The notes: generated from the sequence alone by a model not told the origin. A stretch of DNA of 17,672 nucleotides from Nitrosomonas sp. (GCA_021774205.1 JAJFJI010000127.1:1-17672), one strand, 5' to 3'. Shown: positions 6,477-14,990, numbered from the stretch's first letter. Numbers and translations: made by a program.

Positions 6477-8675
6477 TCAAGCGGCCAATTTTGAAATATC
6501 AGCAACACGGTTCATCGCCTGTTGTAATTGCGCCAAAAGCGCAAGCCGATTATTACGCAACTGATGATTTTCAGTATTCACCATTACGTTATCGAAAAAG
6601 GTATCAACAGGCAACTTCAATGCAGCTAACGTTTGCAAGGAAGCCGTATAGTCACCCGCCATGAAAGTCTCGTTTGTTTTAGGAAGCATCCCGACCAAAG
6701 CCTGATAGAGCGCCAATTCAGCCGGTTCCTGCAACAACGTAGCATCAACTTCCCGGGTTGCCTCCTGCGCCGTTTTTTTAAGTATGTTGCCTACACGCTT
6801 ATTGGCAGCCGCAAGGCTTTTTGCCTCGGGCAATGCCATGAACGCCTGTACTGCTGCTATCCGCCTGGATACATCAGAAAAATTTTGCGGGTGTAATATG
6901 AGAACCGCCTCTACTTCCTGTGCGCTGTAACCTTGCTCACGCAAACCTCCAGCTAGGCGCTCGTAGATAAAGGCCAATAATTGCTCGGCAACTTCTGCCG
7001 GAACACGGCGCGAACCATCGCCACCTACAAATTTCACTTTTTTTCCGGAATCTCGCAAATTTTCAGTGTAGCGCTGTACCCACTGAGAATGCTTATTCGT
7101 GTCCTCGATAGCCTGGATAGCGTGGCCAATCAATGCGTCCATTTCAAGCGGCAAGTCTTTCTCGGTCAAAATCCGGATAATTCCCAGTGCATGACGACGC
7201 AATGCGAATGGATCTTTATCGCCGGTCGGGATTTGGCCAATGCCGAACATGCTGACCAACGTCTCCAGTTTGTCAGCCAATGCAGCGCAAATGGCGACTT
7301 GGTTACGCGGCAACTCATCACCCGCAAAACGGGGCTTATAATGATCTTCAATAGCAAATGCAATATCATCATCCAGACCTTCATACTGCGCGTAGTAACG
7401 GCCCATGATACCTTGCAGTTCCGGGAATTCACCAACCATCTCAGTAAGCAAATCAGCCTTTGCTAGCGTTGCTGCTTGCTCCGCTTGCGCTGCCAATTCT
7501 TCGCCCCCCAACTGTTGAGCAATTCCGTTAGCGATTGCGCGCACATACTCAATCCGTAACCCCTGCGTGCCAATTTTATTATGATAGATAACTTTATCCA
7601 ATCCGGACAAACGTTCAGCGAGTGTTTTTTTGCGATCCTGATCGAAGAAAAATTTTGCGTCTGCCAGGCGTGAACGCACGACACGTTCGTTGCCACCAAT
7701 CACCAGACTTGCATCCATCGGACGAATATTGGAAACCACAAGAAACTTGTTGGCCAGTTTGCCGTCGGCATATAACATCGGAAAATATTTCTGATTCGCT
7801 TTCATGGTCAGAATCAGACATTCTTGTGGCACGTCAAGAAATTCCGGTTCAAATTCCCCGACTAGAACATTGGGGCGTTCAACCAATGCTGTCACTTCAT
7901 CCAAAAGGGCATCATCTTCAATTGGTTTGAGCCCTACCCCGGCTGCTGCAGTTGCTAGCTGGCGTGCAATCTCGCCACGCCGGGCGTCAAAACTAGCAGT
8001 TACCGCACCTTCCGCCGACAGCTGCTGGTCATAACTGTCAGCATTTTTGACCGCTATCGGATTTGCAGTGGCTTCAAAACGATGACCTTGTGTCATGTTT
8101 TTCGCGACAAGACCCAATACACTGACCGGCACAATCTCATCACCATGCAAAGCGATCAATCGATGCGCAGGGCGCACAAAATTAACGCTTTTCCAGCCAT
8201 CGGCCAGTTGATAAGTCATGACTTTAGGAATCGGCAACTGGACAATGGTTTCATCGAGCGCTTTCTGCAAACCCTCAGCTAGCAGCACGCCTGGCACAAC
8301 ATGATCCAAAAAAAGCATCTCAGTTTTACCCACCATTGACCGCTTGAGTTTTGCAACCGCTGATGTATCTGCGCCCAAACTGGCAAGCTTGTTGCGCAAC
8401 GCCGCCATTGCTTGACCCTCGTTATCCAGGCCAACATTTACAGGCATCAGCTTGTGAGATACAGATTTATCTGCTGCCTGTGACACAACGTTGGTAAGAT
8501 GAACTGCCAGGCGACGAGGGGTTGCGTAGATCGTCATAGCCGCATCTTTGGCCGCGAGATCATGCGCTTTCAGGTAGCTAGTCAGCACTTCCGCAAAACT
8601 GTGTCCAAGGAGCCGCAGGGATTTAGGTGGCAACTCTTCAACCAGCAGTTCAACCAGTAAATTTTTTGTTGCCAT
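6477..8675 (-). CDS. glyS: Glycyl-tRNA synthetase beta subunit
   Basis: 732 residues, slightly longer than many GlyS proteins (about 690-715). The typical N-terminus LLVELLVEELPPKSL (6-20) is present, as are the family blocks VRSRLADAKFFFDQDRK (333-349), EFPELQGIMGRYYA (416-429), the HD-like EDHYKP (443-448), TGDKDPFALRR (484-494) and an anticodon-binding DALR-type C-terminus. The beta subunit binds tRNA-Gly and completes the alpha2-beta2 enzyme in the cytoplasm. The ATG at 8675 (MATKNLL) is preferred over a TTG at 8681, because it gives a 2-base gap after the glyQ stop and has a TAGGT-like site upstream. Confidence 0.96.
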   Translation of the reverse strand: MATKNLLVELLVEELPPKSLRLLGHSFAEVLTSYLKAHDLAAKDAAMTIYATPRRLAVHLTNVVSQAADKSVSHKLMPVNVGLDNEGQAMAALRNKLASLGADTSAVAKLKRSMVGKTEMLFLDHVVPGVLLAEGLQKALDETIVQLPIPKVMTYQLADGWKSVNFVRPAHRLIALHGDEIVPVSVLGLVAKNMTQGHRFEATANPIAVKNADSYDQQLSAEGAVTASFDARRGEIARQLATAAAGVGLKPIEDDALLDEVTALVERPNVLVGEFEPEFLDVPQECLILTMKANQKYFPMLYADGKLANKFLVVSNIRPMDASLVIGGNERVVRSRLADAKFFFDQDRKKTLAERLSGLDKVIYHNKIGTQGLRIEYVRAIANGIAQQLGGEELAAQAEQAATLAKADLLTEMVGEFPELQGIMGRYYAQYEGLDDDIAFAIEDHYKPRFAGDELPRNQVAICAALADKLETLVSMFGIGQIPTGDKDPFALRRHALGIIRILTEKDLPLEMDALIGHAIQAIEDTNKHSQWVQRYTENLRDSGKKVKFVGGDGSRRVPAEVAEQLLAFIYERLAGGLREQGYSAQEVEAVLILHPQNFSDVSRRIAAVQAFMALPEAKSLAAANKRVGNILKKTAQEATREVDATLLQEPAELALYQALVGMLPKTNETFMAGDYTASLQTLAALKLPVDTFFDNVMVNTENHQLRNNRLALLAQLQQAMNRVADISKLAA

Positions 8676-8677
8676 AT

Positions 8678-9595
8678 TCAACCTACATTATTAGGCATTT
8701 GTGCGACCCACTCACGTGGCGCCATGGGAAAGGGTGGGTCAAGGCGCTCTCGACTATCATAATAAGCTTGCGCAACATGCCTTGCCAGCTTCCGAATACG
8801 CCCAATATAGGCGGCACGTTCAGTCACTGAAATCGCGCCACGTGCATCCAGTAAATTAAACGTATGTGCTGCTTTCAGCACTTGTTCATAAGCGGGCAGC
8901 GCCAACTGCTGTTCCATCAGATAATTAGCCTGCTCTTCATGTTTATCAAAAATCATAAACAAAAAGGCGGTATCACTTTGCTCAAAATTATAGATTGACT
9001 GCTCGACCTCGTTCTGAAGAAAAACATCACGATACGTAATATTTTTAGTCCAAATTAGATCAAAAACATTTTCCACGCCCTGCAAATACATTGCCAAACG
9101 CTCTAATCCGTAGGTAATTTCACCTGTGATCGGCTTACAATCAATCCCGCCAACTTGTTGAAAGTAAGTAAACTGCGTGACCTCCATGCCATTTAGCCAT
9201 ACTTCCCAGCCTAAACCCCATGCACCCAGCGTTGGGTTTTCCCAATCATCCTCAACCAGCCGTAAATCGTTTTGCTTCAAGTCCAATCCCAATTCTTGCA
9301 ACGATCCAAAATACAGATCGAGAATATTTCCCGGCGCAGGTTTAAGTACAACCTGATATTGATAATAATGCTGCAAACGGTTAGGATTATCGCCATAGCG
9401 CCCATCTTTGGGGCGGCGCGCAGGCTGCACATAAGACGCCTGCCATGGTTCCGGCCCTAACGCACGCAAAAAAGTGGCAGTATGACTGGTTCCCGCGCCA
9501 ACTTCCATATCGTAGGGTTGCAATAAAGCACAGCCCTGCCTGTCCCAATAATGCTGCAGTGTAAGTATAATTTCCTGGAATGTATGATTTGACAT
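8678..9595 (-). CDS. glyQ: Glycyl-tRNA synthetase alpha subunit
   Basis: 305 residues, the normal size for GlyQ, the catalytic subunit that activates glycine. The class II core is evident: QEIILTLQHYWDRQGCALLQ (7-26), YDMEVGAGTSHTATF (28-42), LGPEPW, and the family hallmark beginning QPARRPKDGRYGDNPN (57-72) and continuing RLQHYYQYQVVLKP. The ATG at 9595 (MSNHTF) is the family start; an upstream in-frame codon would add eight residues. It follows lnt by 32 bases and is directly followed by glyS, with which it forms one enzyme. Confidence 0.97.
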   Translation of the reverse strand: MSNHTFQEIILTLQHYWDRQGCALLQPYDMEVGAGTSHTATFLRALGPEPWQASYVQPARRPKDGRYGDNPNRLQHYYQYQVVLKPAPGNILDLYFGSLQELGLDLKQNDLRLVEDDWENPTLGAWGLGWEVWLNGMEVTQFTYFQQVGGIDCKPITGEITYGLERLAMYLQGVENVFDLIWTKNITYRDVFLQNEVEQSIYNFEQSDTAFLFMIFDKHEEQANYLMEQQLALPAYEQVLKAAHTFNLLDARGAISVTERAAYIGRIRKLARHVAQAYYDSRERLDPPFPMAPREWVAQMPNNVG

Positions 9596-9627
9596 GTAGC
9601 GCTTGCAAAAATAGGTCAAACGGGATT

Positions 9628-11130
9628 TTACAGGGTTTTACGTGAACCACGAAGCGTTAACAGCAAACCGATTAACAGGGCAAGTCCAGCGAGCCCAAGA
9701 ACCAAGCTATTGCCGAAGCGAACATAAGGCGTCGCACCGGTATATCCCTGCGCTTCGCCATGCAATGCCGCCGTGACAAAAACATCTATTTTCTGCAGCA
9801 CCTCACCACGATGGTTAATGATCGCGGTAACACCAGTATTGGTGGAACGGAGCATATAGCGGCCAGTTTCCAGCGCACGCATTTGCGAAATTTGCAAATG
9901 TTGTTTAGGTCCGATGGAACGCCCAAACCAGGCATCATTACTGACATTCACCAATAATGTTGCTTGCGGTAGCTGATTGATGATTTCTTCACCAAATACA
10001 TCTTCATAGCAAATATTTACCGCGACACGCTGTCCGGCCAGATTCATCGGCTGCTGATCAACACCTCCACGCGAAAAATCGGATAACGGAATTTCCAGAA
10101 CATTAATAATCCAGCCAAAAACTGGTTTTAATGGAATGAATTCACCAAACGGAACTAAATGATGTTTACGGTAACGTTGATTGGGTGACACCCCAAAACT
10201 GAACATGGTATTGTAATATTCATCATTACCATTGGACGCGTGCTCAGCCAAACCAATCAGCACATCGCCATTATTTTCCTTGGCATGCGCTGCCAGATGC
10301 GCCAGATAAGCTGGCGGCACTACATCATTAAACAAGGGAATCGAAATCTCCGGTGTCACGATGAGGCGACTATTGCTTTCCCGAATCAAGCGGGCATAAG
10401 TTTCCATCGTAGTAATGACATGATCTTCGCGCCATTTTAGATCCTGTGCGATATTCCCCTGCACCAAACTGACTGACACCAGCTCACCTTCAGGTTTGAC
10501 CCAGTCGGCTTGTTGCAGGCTGAAGCCTGCCAACCAGATTACGCCTAGCGGCAGCAAATAACGCCATGTGCGTAAACCCCGTTCCAACCACAGAGAAAGG
10601 AGTCCCGCACTCGTTACCAATATTAGCGTAACACCATAAACACCAATGACTGGCGCAAAACCTGCCAGCGGACTGACTGGCACTTGCGAATAACCCAGTG
10701 CCAGCCAGGGAAATCCGGTAAACAATGTTCCCCGTAACCATTCGGATAACATCCACAGTGCCGCAACCACCATTAACCACGCAACAGAATGCGTTATCCG
10801 AAGCTTCGCTGACAGCCATCCTGTCAAGGCTGGAAACAATGAAAGATACGCACATAACAACAACAGGGTAAATACCGCAATGGGCACTGGCATCCCGCCA
10901 AAATCATGCAAACTAACATATATCCAGGTGACCCCTGCCCCAAACATTCCCATACCAAAAGAAAAACCCAGCAAGGCCGCCTGCATTGACGATACGCATT
11001 TACGCCAGAAATAAAACAACAGCGCCAGCGTAATAACCGGCACTGGAAAAAAATAAAAAGGCGCAAAGCCAAGCACAGTTACTGCGCCAAGTAATAATGT
11101 GGCGATTAGTTTTGATCGAAAATGATGCAA
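9628..11130 (-). CDS. lnt: Apolipoprotein N-acyltransferase
   Basis: 500 residues. Eight or so hydrophobic segments occupy about residues 8-205, followed by a periplasmic carbon-nitrogen hydrolase domain and a last membrane helix near 472-492. The catalytic triad is visible: Glu261 in TPEIS, Lys322 in YRKHH and Cys374 in NICYED, with the extra conserved Glu330 in FGEFIP. Lnt transfers an acyl chain from phospholipid to the N-terminal cysteine of lipoproteins in the inner membrane. The start is a TTG at 11130 with a GAGG site seven bases upstream; there is no better ATG in frame. Often corC precedes lnt in related genomes; here it does not. Confidence 0.94.
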   Translation of the reverse strand: MHHFRSKLIATLLLGAVTVLGFAPFYFFPVPVITLALLFYFWRKCVSSMQAALLGFSFGMGMFGAGVTWIYVSLHDFGGMPVPIAVFTLLLLCAYLSLFPALTGWLSAKLRITHSVAWLMVVAALWMLSEWLRGTLFTGFPWLALGYSQVPVSPLAGFAPVIGVYGVTLILVTSAGLLSLWLERGLRTWRYLLPLGVIWLAGFSLQQADWVKPEGELVSVSLVQGNIAQDLKWREDHVITTMETYARLIRESNSRLIVTPEISIPLFNDVVPPAYLAHLAAHAKENNGDVLIGLAEHASNGNDEYYNTMFSFGVSPNQRYRKHHLVPFGEFIPLKPVFGWIINVLEIPLSDFSRGGVDQQPMNLAGQRVAVNICYEDVFGEEIINQLPQATLLVNVSNDAWFGRSIGPKQHLQISQMRALETGRYMLRSTNTGVTAIINHRGEVLQKIDVFVTAALHGEAQGYTGATPYVRFGNSLVLGLAGLALLIGLLLTLRGSRKTL

Positions 11131-11139
11131 GCTGGAACC

Positions 11140-11298
11140 TCAGTCGGCTGCTGCGTTTCTAGGGGATTTTAATTGGCAAATGGCTATTTCTGCACACGGA
11201 TATATCATCACCATCGCCGGGATATTCAATTTGTACAGAGGAAAATCTTTCTTAATTATTACAACGTTATTCATCAATCGTCTGGTTTCTTTTGGCAT
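11140..11298 (-). CDS. Possible 52-residue ORF directly upstream of lnt (uncertain)
   Basis: An open frame MPKETRRLMNNVVIIKKD... ends at a TGA nine bases before the lnt start. The frame is open further upstream (QFQDAWLER) to about 11335 without another ATG. It is moderately basic with one hydrophobic stretch (about residues 27-41) and has no recognised motif. The GGAG before the ATG is only three bases away, too close for a good ribosome site. It could be a genuine small protein, a gene remnant, or chance; the 232-base gap between lnt and the upstream gene contains no other candidate. Confidence 0.22.
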   Translation of the reverse strand: MPKETRRLMNNVVIIKKDFPLYKLNIPAMVMIYPCAEIAICQLKSPRNAAAD

Positions 11299-11362
11299 CC
11301 GCTCCAACCAGGCATCCTGAAATTGACTGACCTGACCTGGCTTGGTTTATCATTAAAGGGCA

Positions 11363-11728
11363 TCATTTTCCAATTTCCATCACCAACATAACCTGTAAAT
11401 AAAGCACCATGAAAATAATCGCCAGAAAGAAAATTATTTGAACTGGATTTTCCTTAACCCTATCGATAAATGTTTTAATTTTTCCTTCTTCTTTGAGGCG
11501 CACATATTCTGCTCTTACTCTGATAGCACGCTTTTTCTGATATTCATCAATTATTCTTCGTGCTTCCTGAAATTGTTGCTCATCATTCAGCCACATCCCA
11601 GGCATCGACAAACCCCAGTTACCCGCTGAAGTTTCATAAAAGTCTAACTCATGATGCGTTAACAATTCACGGATATCATCCGCTTCATCATCGGGCACAC
11701 CTCTAAGCTTGAATAATAGCTTTGCCAT
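11363..11728 (-). CDS. DUF6164 family small membrane-anchored protein
   Basis: 121 residues. The N-terminal part MAKLLFKLRGVPDDEADDIRELL (1-23) and DFYETSAGNWGLSMPGMWL (29-47) has the pattern of DUF6164, related in style to the DUF2007 putative signal-transducing domain. A charged, helical middle (about 50-90) leads to one C-terminal membrane helix (IIFFLAIIFMVLYLQVMLV, 98-116). The function is unknown. The ATG at 11728 has no clear ribosome site. It heads the minus-strand cluster, is divergent from the reductase gene, and has a candidate promoter at 11786-11813. Confidence 0.8.
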   Translation of the reverse strand: MAKLLFKLRGVPDDEADDIRELLTHHELDFYETSAGNWGLSMPGMWLNDEQQFQEARRIIDEYQKKRAIRVRAEYVRLKEEGKIKTFIDRVKENPVQIIFFLAIIFMVLYLQVMLVMEIGK

Positions 11729-11785
11729 TATATTTTTTGGTTGTTAATCAATTTTAGTTACAATAAATGCGTTTTATTCGTGAAT

Positions 11786-11813
11786 GCTATATTTTATGCT
11801 ACTAAACTGTCAA
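11786..11813 (-). promoter_or_regulatory. Sigma-70-type promoter of the DUF6164/lnt cluster
   Basis: On the minus strand a perfect TTGACA (11808-11813) is followed after 16 bases by TATAGC (11786-11791). Transcription would start about 50 bases before the DUF6164 ATG. On the plus strand the same DNA reads TG-C-TATATT (11785-11793), an extended -10 that could serve the divergent reductase gene, so the two promoters may overlap. Confidence 0.5.
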
Positions 11814-11827
11814 ATTAAGCTAAGCAA

Positions 11828-12664
11828 ATGAAAAAAACCATACTAATAACCGGATGCTCAAGTGGCATTGGCTACTGCGTTGCGCACGCGTTACATCATA
11901 AAGGCTATCGTGTCTTTGCAACAGCTCGCAAACAAGAAAGCGTCGACGAATTATTAAACGAGGGCCTAGAAAGTTTGCGCCTGGATTTAACCGATACAAA
12001 TTCGATCCAACCCGCATTTGAAGAAATCATGCGCCGCACCGATGGTACCCTATATGCCCTATTTAACAATGGCGCATACGGTTTAACGGGCGCGGTTGAA
12101 GACTTGAACCGAGACGCGCTACGAGCACAATTTGAAACCAATGTGTTCGGCTGGCAGGAATTAACCAATCTAGCATTACCAGTCATGCGTCGACAAGGCT
12201 ACGGACGGATTATCCAGAATAGTTCAGTGTTAGGTTTTGTATCCATGCCTTTTCGGGGCGCTTATAATTCGTCAAAATATGCCATTGAAGGCCTTAGCGA
12301 TACGCTACGGCTGGAACTAAGAGGCACCAACATTTATGTCAGTCTGATTGAACCCGGCCCTATTGCCAGTCAATTTCGCGTGAATGCATTAAAAGCACTA
12401 GAAAAATATATCGACATTGACAACAGCTTTCATCGTGAAAAATATCGCGGTGTGTTAAAGCGACTCAACAAAAAAGGCCCGGCAGTCCCTTTCACCCTGC
12501 CACCGGAAGCGGTACTAAAGCGAGTTATTCACGCACTTGAAGCTTCAAATCCGAAACCCCGTTATTACGTCACCATACCCACTTATTTGTTTGGTTTTCT
12601 AAAACGGCTGCTTAGTACCCGGATACTGGATATTTTATTGGCCAAAGCAGGCAACAGTAACTAA
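11828..12664 (+). CDS. NADP-dependent short-chain dehydrogenase/reductase, YbbO-type aldehyde reductase
   Basis: 278 residues of classical SDR type. The dinucleotide site TGCSSGIG lies at 8-15, with Arg34 in ATARK favouring NADP(H). NNG is at 80-82, where NNAG is usual. Asn104 in ETNVFG, catalytic Ser in NSSVLG (132-133) and Y146-x3-K150 in AYNSSKYAIEG complete the active site, followed by SLIEPGPI (172-179). The overall sequence, including the C-terminal tail FLKRLLSTRILD, resembles E. coli YbbO, an NADP-dependent aldehyde reductase; the physiological substrate here is unknown. The ATG at 11828 has only a weak upstream site (TAAGC). The gene is monocistronic and ends before a strong terminator at 12754-12802. 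Confidence 0.9.
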   Translation: MKKTILITGCSSGIGYCVAHALHHKGYRVFATARKQESVDELLNEGLESLRLDLTDTNSIQPAFEEIMRRTDGTLYALFNNGAYGLTGAVEDLNRDALRAQFETNVFGWQELTNLALPVMRRQGYGRIIQNSSVLGFVSMPFRGAYNSSKYAIEGLSDTLRLELRGTNIYVSLIEPGPIASQFRVNALKALEKYIDIDNSFHREKYRGVLKRLNKKGPAVPFTLPPEAVLKRVIHALEASNPKPRYYVTIPTYLFGFLKRLLSTRILDILLAKAGNSN

Positions 12665-12753
12665 ACCTGCAGCTAAAACGCGCTATAACATGAATAACAA
12701 GCAATCGACCAATTAGGGACCAGATACGATGCTCACATAAAACCAAAAGATGC

Positions 12754-12802
12754 TGACAAAAAAATCGCTAACTGATTATTCCGATTAGCGGTTTTTTTGT
12801 CA
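12754..12802 (+). terminator. Strong Rho-independent terminator after the reductase gene
   Basis: An 18-bp stem with one G-U pair (12754-12771 against 12785-12802; core TCGCTAA / TTAGCGG, then A7/T7) encloses a 13-base loop. The A and T runs make it nearly symmetric, so it could also stop transcription arriving from the island on the minus strand. It marks the boundary between core genes and the accessory region. Confidence 0.8.
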
Positions 12803-13253
12803 AGGAAGGAATTATCAATTAATCTGCATCTCCAGCTATATATTTACACAAATTACTAAGCTTGCATCCATCAGTCGTTCATCCCATCACTCGTTGACCA
12901 ACAATCTATTTCAGACATGTCAGTTCCTTCGCTCCGTTTCCATTGCAGAAACTTCATCGCGCCTATAAGTTGATCCGCTCCTGTGTTCCGCATCAACACT
13001 CAAATCCTTGTTGGATCTCCACGTGGATTGCTCCCTTGCCATCAGAACGACAGGCTCCCAAGTTTCATACAAAAACCTATATTCAGTTCATGCCGCCTTT
13101 ATGTCGGAAAAATCCCCGGTTTCCGGTTTCCGGTTTTGACAACGTTTAAGGTTCTTTCGACACCTCATCAGCGGTTCACTTGCGCTCATCTCCTGAATAC
13201 ACACCTGACACAATCTTATGCTACGCTTTTCCCCACAACGCTCACCACGTTAG
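12803..13253 (-). other. Non-coding stretch resembling a structured-RNA remnant (possible group II intron 5' part)
   Basis: No convincing gene is seen in about 450 bases on either strand. Read on the minus strand it is purine-rich and full of short hairpins with GNRA-like or A-rich loops, for example GTGTCGAAAGAACC, GTTTC...GAAAC (near 12938-12953) and AGATCC-AACAA-GGATTT (near 13003-13019). Wording such as CCACGTGGAGATCC and GGAGCGAAGGAACTGAC recalls group II intron domain I, and a GTGTG that could be an intron 5' end occurs near 13200. No reverse-transcriptase frame and no domain V hairpin were found, so at most this is a 5' fragment. The identification is a weak inference. Confidence 0.3.
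13116..13136. repeat. Three tandem copies of a 7-bp unit (CCGGTTT)
   Basis: Exact copies at 13116-13122, 13123-13129 and 13130-13136. They lie inside the non-coding structured region. A slippage product is the simplest reading. Confidence 0.8.
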
Positions 13254-13261
13254 AAGTTAAA
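13254..13261. repeat. Target duplication of the IS4 element, left copy (AAGTTAAA)
   Basis: Identical to 14859-14866. If the element begins two bases earlier, the duplication shrinks to AAGTTA, because the element's own first bases would then be AA. Confidence 0.6.
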
Positions 13262-13301
13262 CTGAAGTTTCACCATTTTGATCTGAACCATAAATTTTCC
13301 C

Positions 13302-14627
13302 TTAAGCAACCATCTGCAATAGAGCGCTGACGAAAGAATTTTGCGGGGATTTAACGTGTTTAGGGCAAAAGGTAACAAAATCTTTATTGAGTGCGGCCTG
13401 AGTAATCAGTTTTCTGACATCAGAGAAGGCGAAGTGGCTTCGATTGTTAATAGCGTAACAACGCTGTGGTGTTTTTTCAAGATGATCGGCGTATATCCAG
13501 GTTATAATGGCGGCCATCATGCAGAAGTTGAGGTGATTAGTAACGGCATGTGGCGTTCGAGCTTGGCTTTTTATGCTTCCAATCTCCTGCTTGATCTCTT
13601 TGAAACCGGCCTCGATTTTCCAGCGTGCACCATAGTATTCGATGATCTGCTCAACGGCAAGATCGAGGTCGGTGGTAAAGAGTGCAACCCATTGTGATTT
13701 TCGGTAGACCCAGACGACACGCACGGCACATTTGAGTGTTTTTAACATACAGATGTGATCGTAAGCTACCACATCGCGCTGCTTACCATAGAGATTAACC
13801 GAATAGGTGGTAGCACATCCCTGGAAATCGTTAGCCAGCGTTGCAGCATTGCCTATCTTGTCGCCATACTTTTTGGATCGTCCACGTTGATGTTTCAGTC
13901 GTTCGGGTGGTAGCGCAAACAAAGTGGCGTTGACGCGCAATCTGGAAAGAATATGCATGTGCTGCCCAATGCTTTTGCGCATTGGCTTGAACAGGCCATC
14001 GTTACCAAACCAGCTATCGGCAACGACCAACAAAGGCGTGTCACGGAAAGCTGCTGAAATTTTTGACAGCATCTCAACAGCTTGCACATACTTTGTTTGG
14101 AAAGGTGGTGTTTTACCTTTGACCTTCCCGGCGTCAATCGTTTTCTTCATATGGTAGAAACGAAACGCCAGCGGTAAACAAGCCCAGCGGCCCTTGATTA
14201 TATTCAGCATGCCGATGCAAACCACATTTTGTGACCAAGGATAGCTGGATTGGTTAGTCTTGGCAGCATGATCAAAAAAAGACGCGCAGCCAAAAATATT
14301 TTTGCCGGTCTTGGGGTTGATGAAATCATCCAAAGCCAATAACAACCGTCCTTTTGTCGTTGGATTGGGTATTAAAGACCACAACACAGTCCATAGGCGT
14401 GACCAAGGTAGTTTTGATGAGGCCATGAAGGTATAGAACCGACGCTGGCTAAGCGACAATCCAAAAAGTGTCTGTAGGCATCGTAATAAATTAGAGGTTC
14501 GTGAAAAAGTAAAATGGGTGATGGCAGCCAGGAGCGTATAGATAAACCAGATACCCCGTTCATTACCTTTGCAGCGGTGTTTAAATTCCTGCTGGAGAGG
14601 AGATAGAATGTCGCGTAGAATAAACAT
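13302..14627 (-). CDS. IS4-family transposase
   Basis: 441 residues with an RNase H-like DDE core: first Asp in LALDD (100-101), second in VVADSWFG (Asp204), and the family signature Y-(2)-R-(3)-E-(6)-K as Y332, R335, E339, K346 in YYGARWKIEAGFKEIKQE. All three catalytic acids are present and the frame is unbroken, so the enzyme may be active. It catalyses cut-and-paste transposition of the surrounding element. The ATG at 14627 is preceded by a good promoter at 14675-14703. The stop lies 40 bases inside the left end of the element. Confidence 0.92.
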   Translation of the reverse strand: MFILRDILSPLQQEFKHRCKGNERGIWFIYTLLAAITHFTFSRTSNLLRCLQTLFGLSLSQRRFYTFMASSKLPWSRLWTVLWSLIPNPTTKGRLLLALDDFINPKTGKNIFGCASFFDHAAKTNQSSYPWSQNVVCIGMLNIIKGRWACLPLAFRFYHMKKTIDAGKVKGKTPPFQTKYVQAVEMLSKISAAFRDTPLLVVADSWFGNDGLFKPMRKSIGQHMHILSRLRVNATLFALPPERLKHQRGRSKKYGDKIGNAATLANDFQGCATTYSVNLYGKQRDVVAYDHICMLKTLKCAVRVVWVYRKSQWVALFTTDLDLAVEQIIEYYGARWKIEAGFKEIKQEIGSIKSQARTPHAVTNHLNFCMMAAIITWIYADHLEKTPQRCYAINNRSHFAFSDVRKLITQAALNKDFVTFCPKHVKSPQNSFVSALLQMVA

Positions 14628-14674
14628 GTGGTAGCGCTCTTTTTGTTATTTATTTCAATTACTTATCAACTGAA

Positions 14675-14703
14675 ATTATAACAAAAATCATGCGCCACCA
14701 CAA
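14675..14703 (-). promoter_or_regulatory. Promoter of the IS4 transposase
   Basis: On the minus strand TTGTGG (14698-14703), a 17-base spacer and TATAAT (14675-14680), the latter preceded by TG one base away (extended -10). It lies about 48 bases before the transposase ATG and inside the element, so it moves with it. Confidence 0.6.
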
Positions 14704-14803
14704 CCGTATATAACTGTTTATTAACGAAAAAATCAAAATTACCCTACTAATAAGCAGGTTAATGTTGGGGTCGCTTTATCACCCAAGAAAAAACTCTTGT
14801 TGA

Positions 14804-14817
14804 TCTAAAATTTTAGA
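14804..14817. repeat. 14-bp perfect palindrome inside the IS4 element
   Basis: TCTAAAATTTTAGA is its own complement. It lies between the transposase promoter and the right end and could be a protein-binding site. Its AT-richness means chance cannot be excluded. Confidence 0.4.
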
Positions 14818-14858
14818 GAATTGGATTATCGTTTCTAAAAAAGCGTGAAACTTTAGAT

Positions 14859-14866
14859 AAGTTAAA
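14859..14866. repeat. Target duplication of the IS4 element, right copy (AAGTTAAA)
   Basis: Identical to 13254-13261; it directly follows the right inverted end of the element. Confidence 0.6.
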
Positions 14867-14920
14867 GAATGGGCGATAAAAAAAATAGATGAATGAAAGG
14901 AATCATTAGAAACTAAATAG

Positions 14921-14956
14921 AAAAAAGGCCAGGGTGTTTTTCACCGTCGACCTTTT
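14921..14956 (-). terminator. Rho-independent terminator of the gene remnant
   Basis: Read on the minus strand, AAAAGG pairs with CCTTTT and GGTG with CACC around an A5 loop. A small internal loop separates the two stems, and the second strand ends in T6. It lies 35 bases past the stop of the remnant at 14991, which supports that the remnant was the end of a real gene. Confidence 0.6.
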
Positions 14957-14990
14957 GATTTACCATTAGTATAGTGCTTTGATTATAACA

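Larger units (their letters stand above)
13262..14858 (-). mobile_element. IS4-family insertion sequence, about 1.6 kb, apparently intact
   Basis: The single transposase gene (13302-14627) is flanked by imperfect inverted ends: CTGAAGTTTCACCATTTT at 13262-13279 matches the complement of 14839-14856 (CTAAAGTTTCACGCTTTT) at 15 of 18 positions. The exact outer two bases at each end are uncertain. Immediately outside is AAGTTAAA on both sides (13254-13261 and 14859-14866), an 8-bp direct repeat that fits a target duplication, a size reported for some IS4 subgroups. It interrupts AT-rich intergenic DNA between the structured-RNA-like region and a gene remnant. Confidence 0.7.

Noticed and set aside
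6633..8282. Several plus-strand frames of 60-160 codons opposite glyS
   Set aside because: glyS is intact with family motifs throughout, and these frames are antisense shadows without their own signals.
11173..11391. Plus-strand frame of 72 codons upstream of lnt
   Set aside because: No ribosome site and no familiar pattern. It overlaps the end of the DUF6164 gene on the other strand.
13116..13136. CCGGTTT triplet and insertion-end repeats as a CRISPR array
   Set aside because: The units are far too short, contiguous or degenerate, with no spacers and no cas genes nearby.
12943..13330. Overlapping plus-strand frames of 68 and 115 codons
   Set aside because: They have no ribosome site or recognisable domain, are rich in His, Pro and Cys in a pattern of chance translation, and run into the IS4 element. 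The other strand looks like structured RNA.
13341..14157. Plus-strand frames antisense to the IS4 transposase
   Set aside because: They are shadows of the well-supported DDE transposase on the minus strand.
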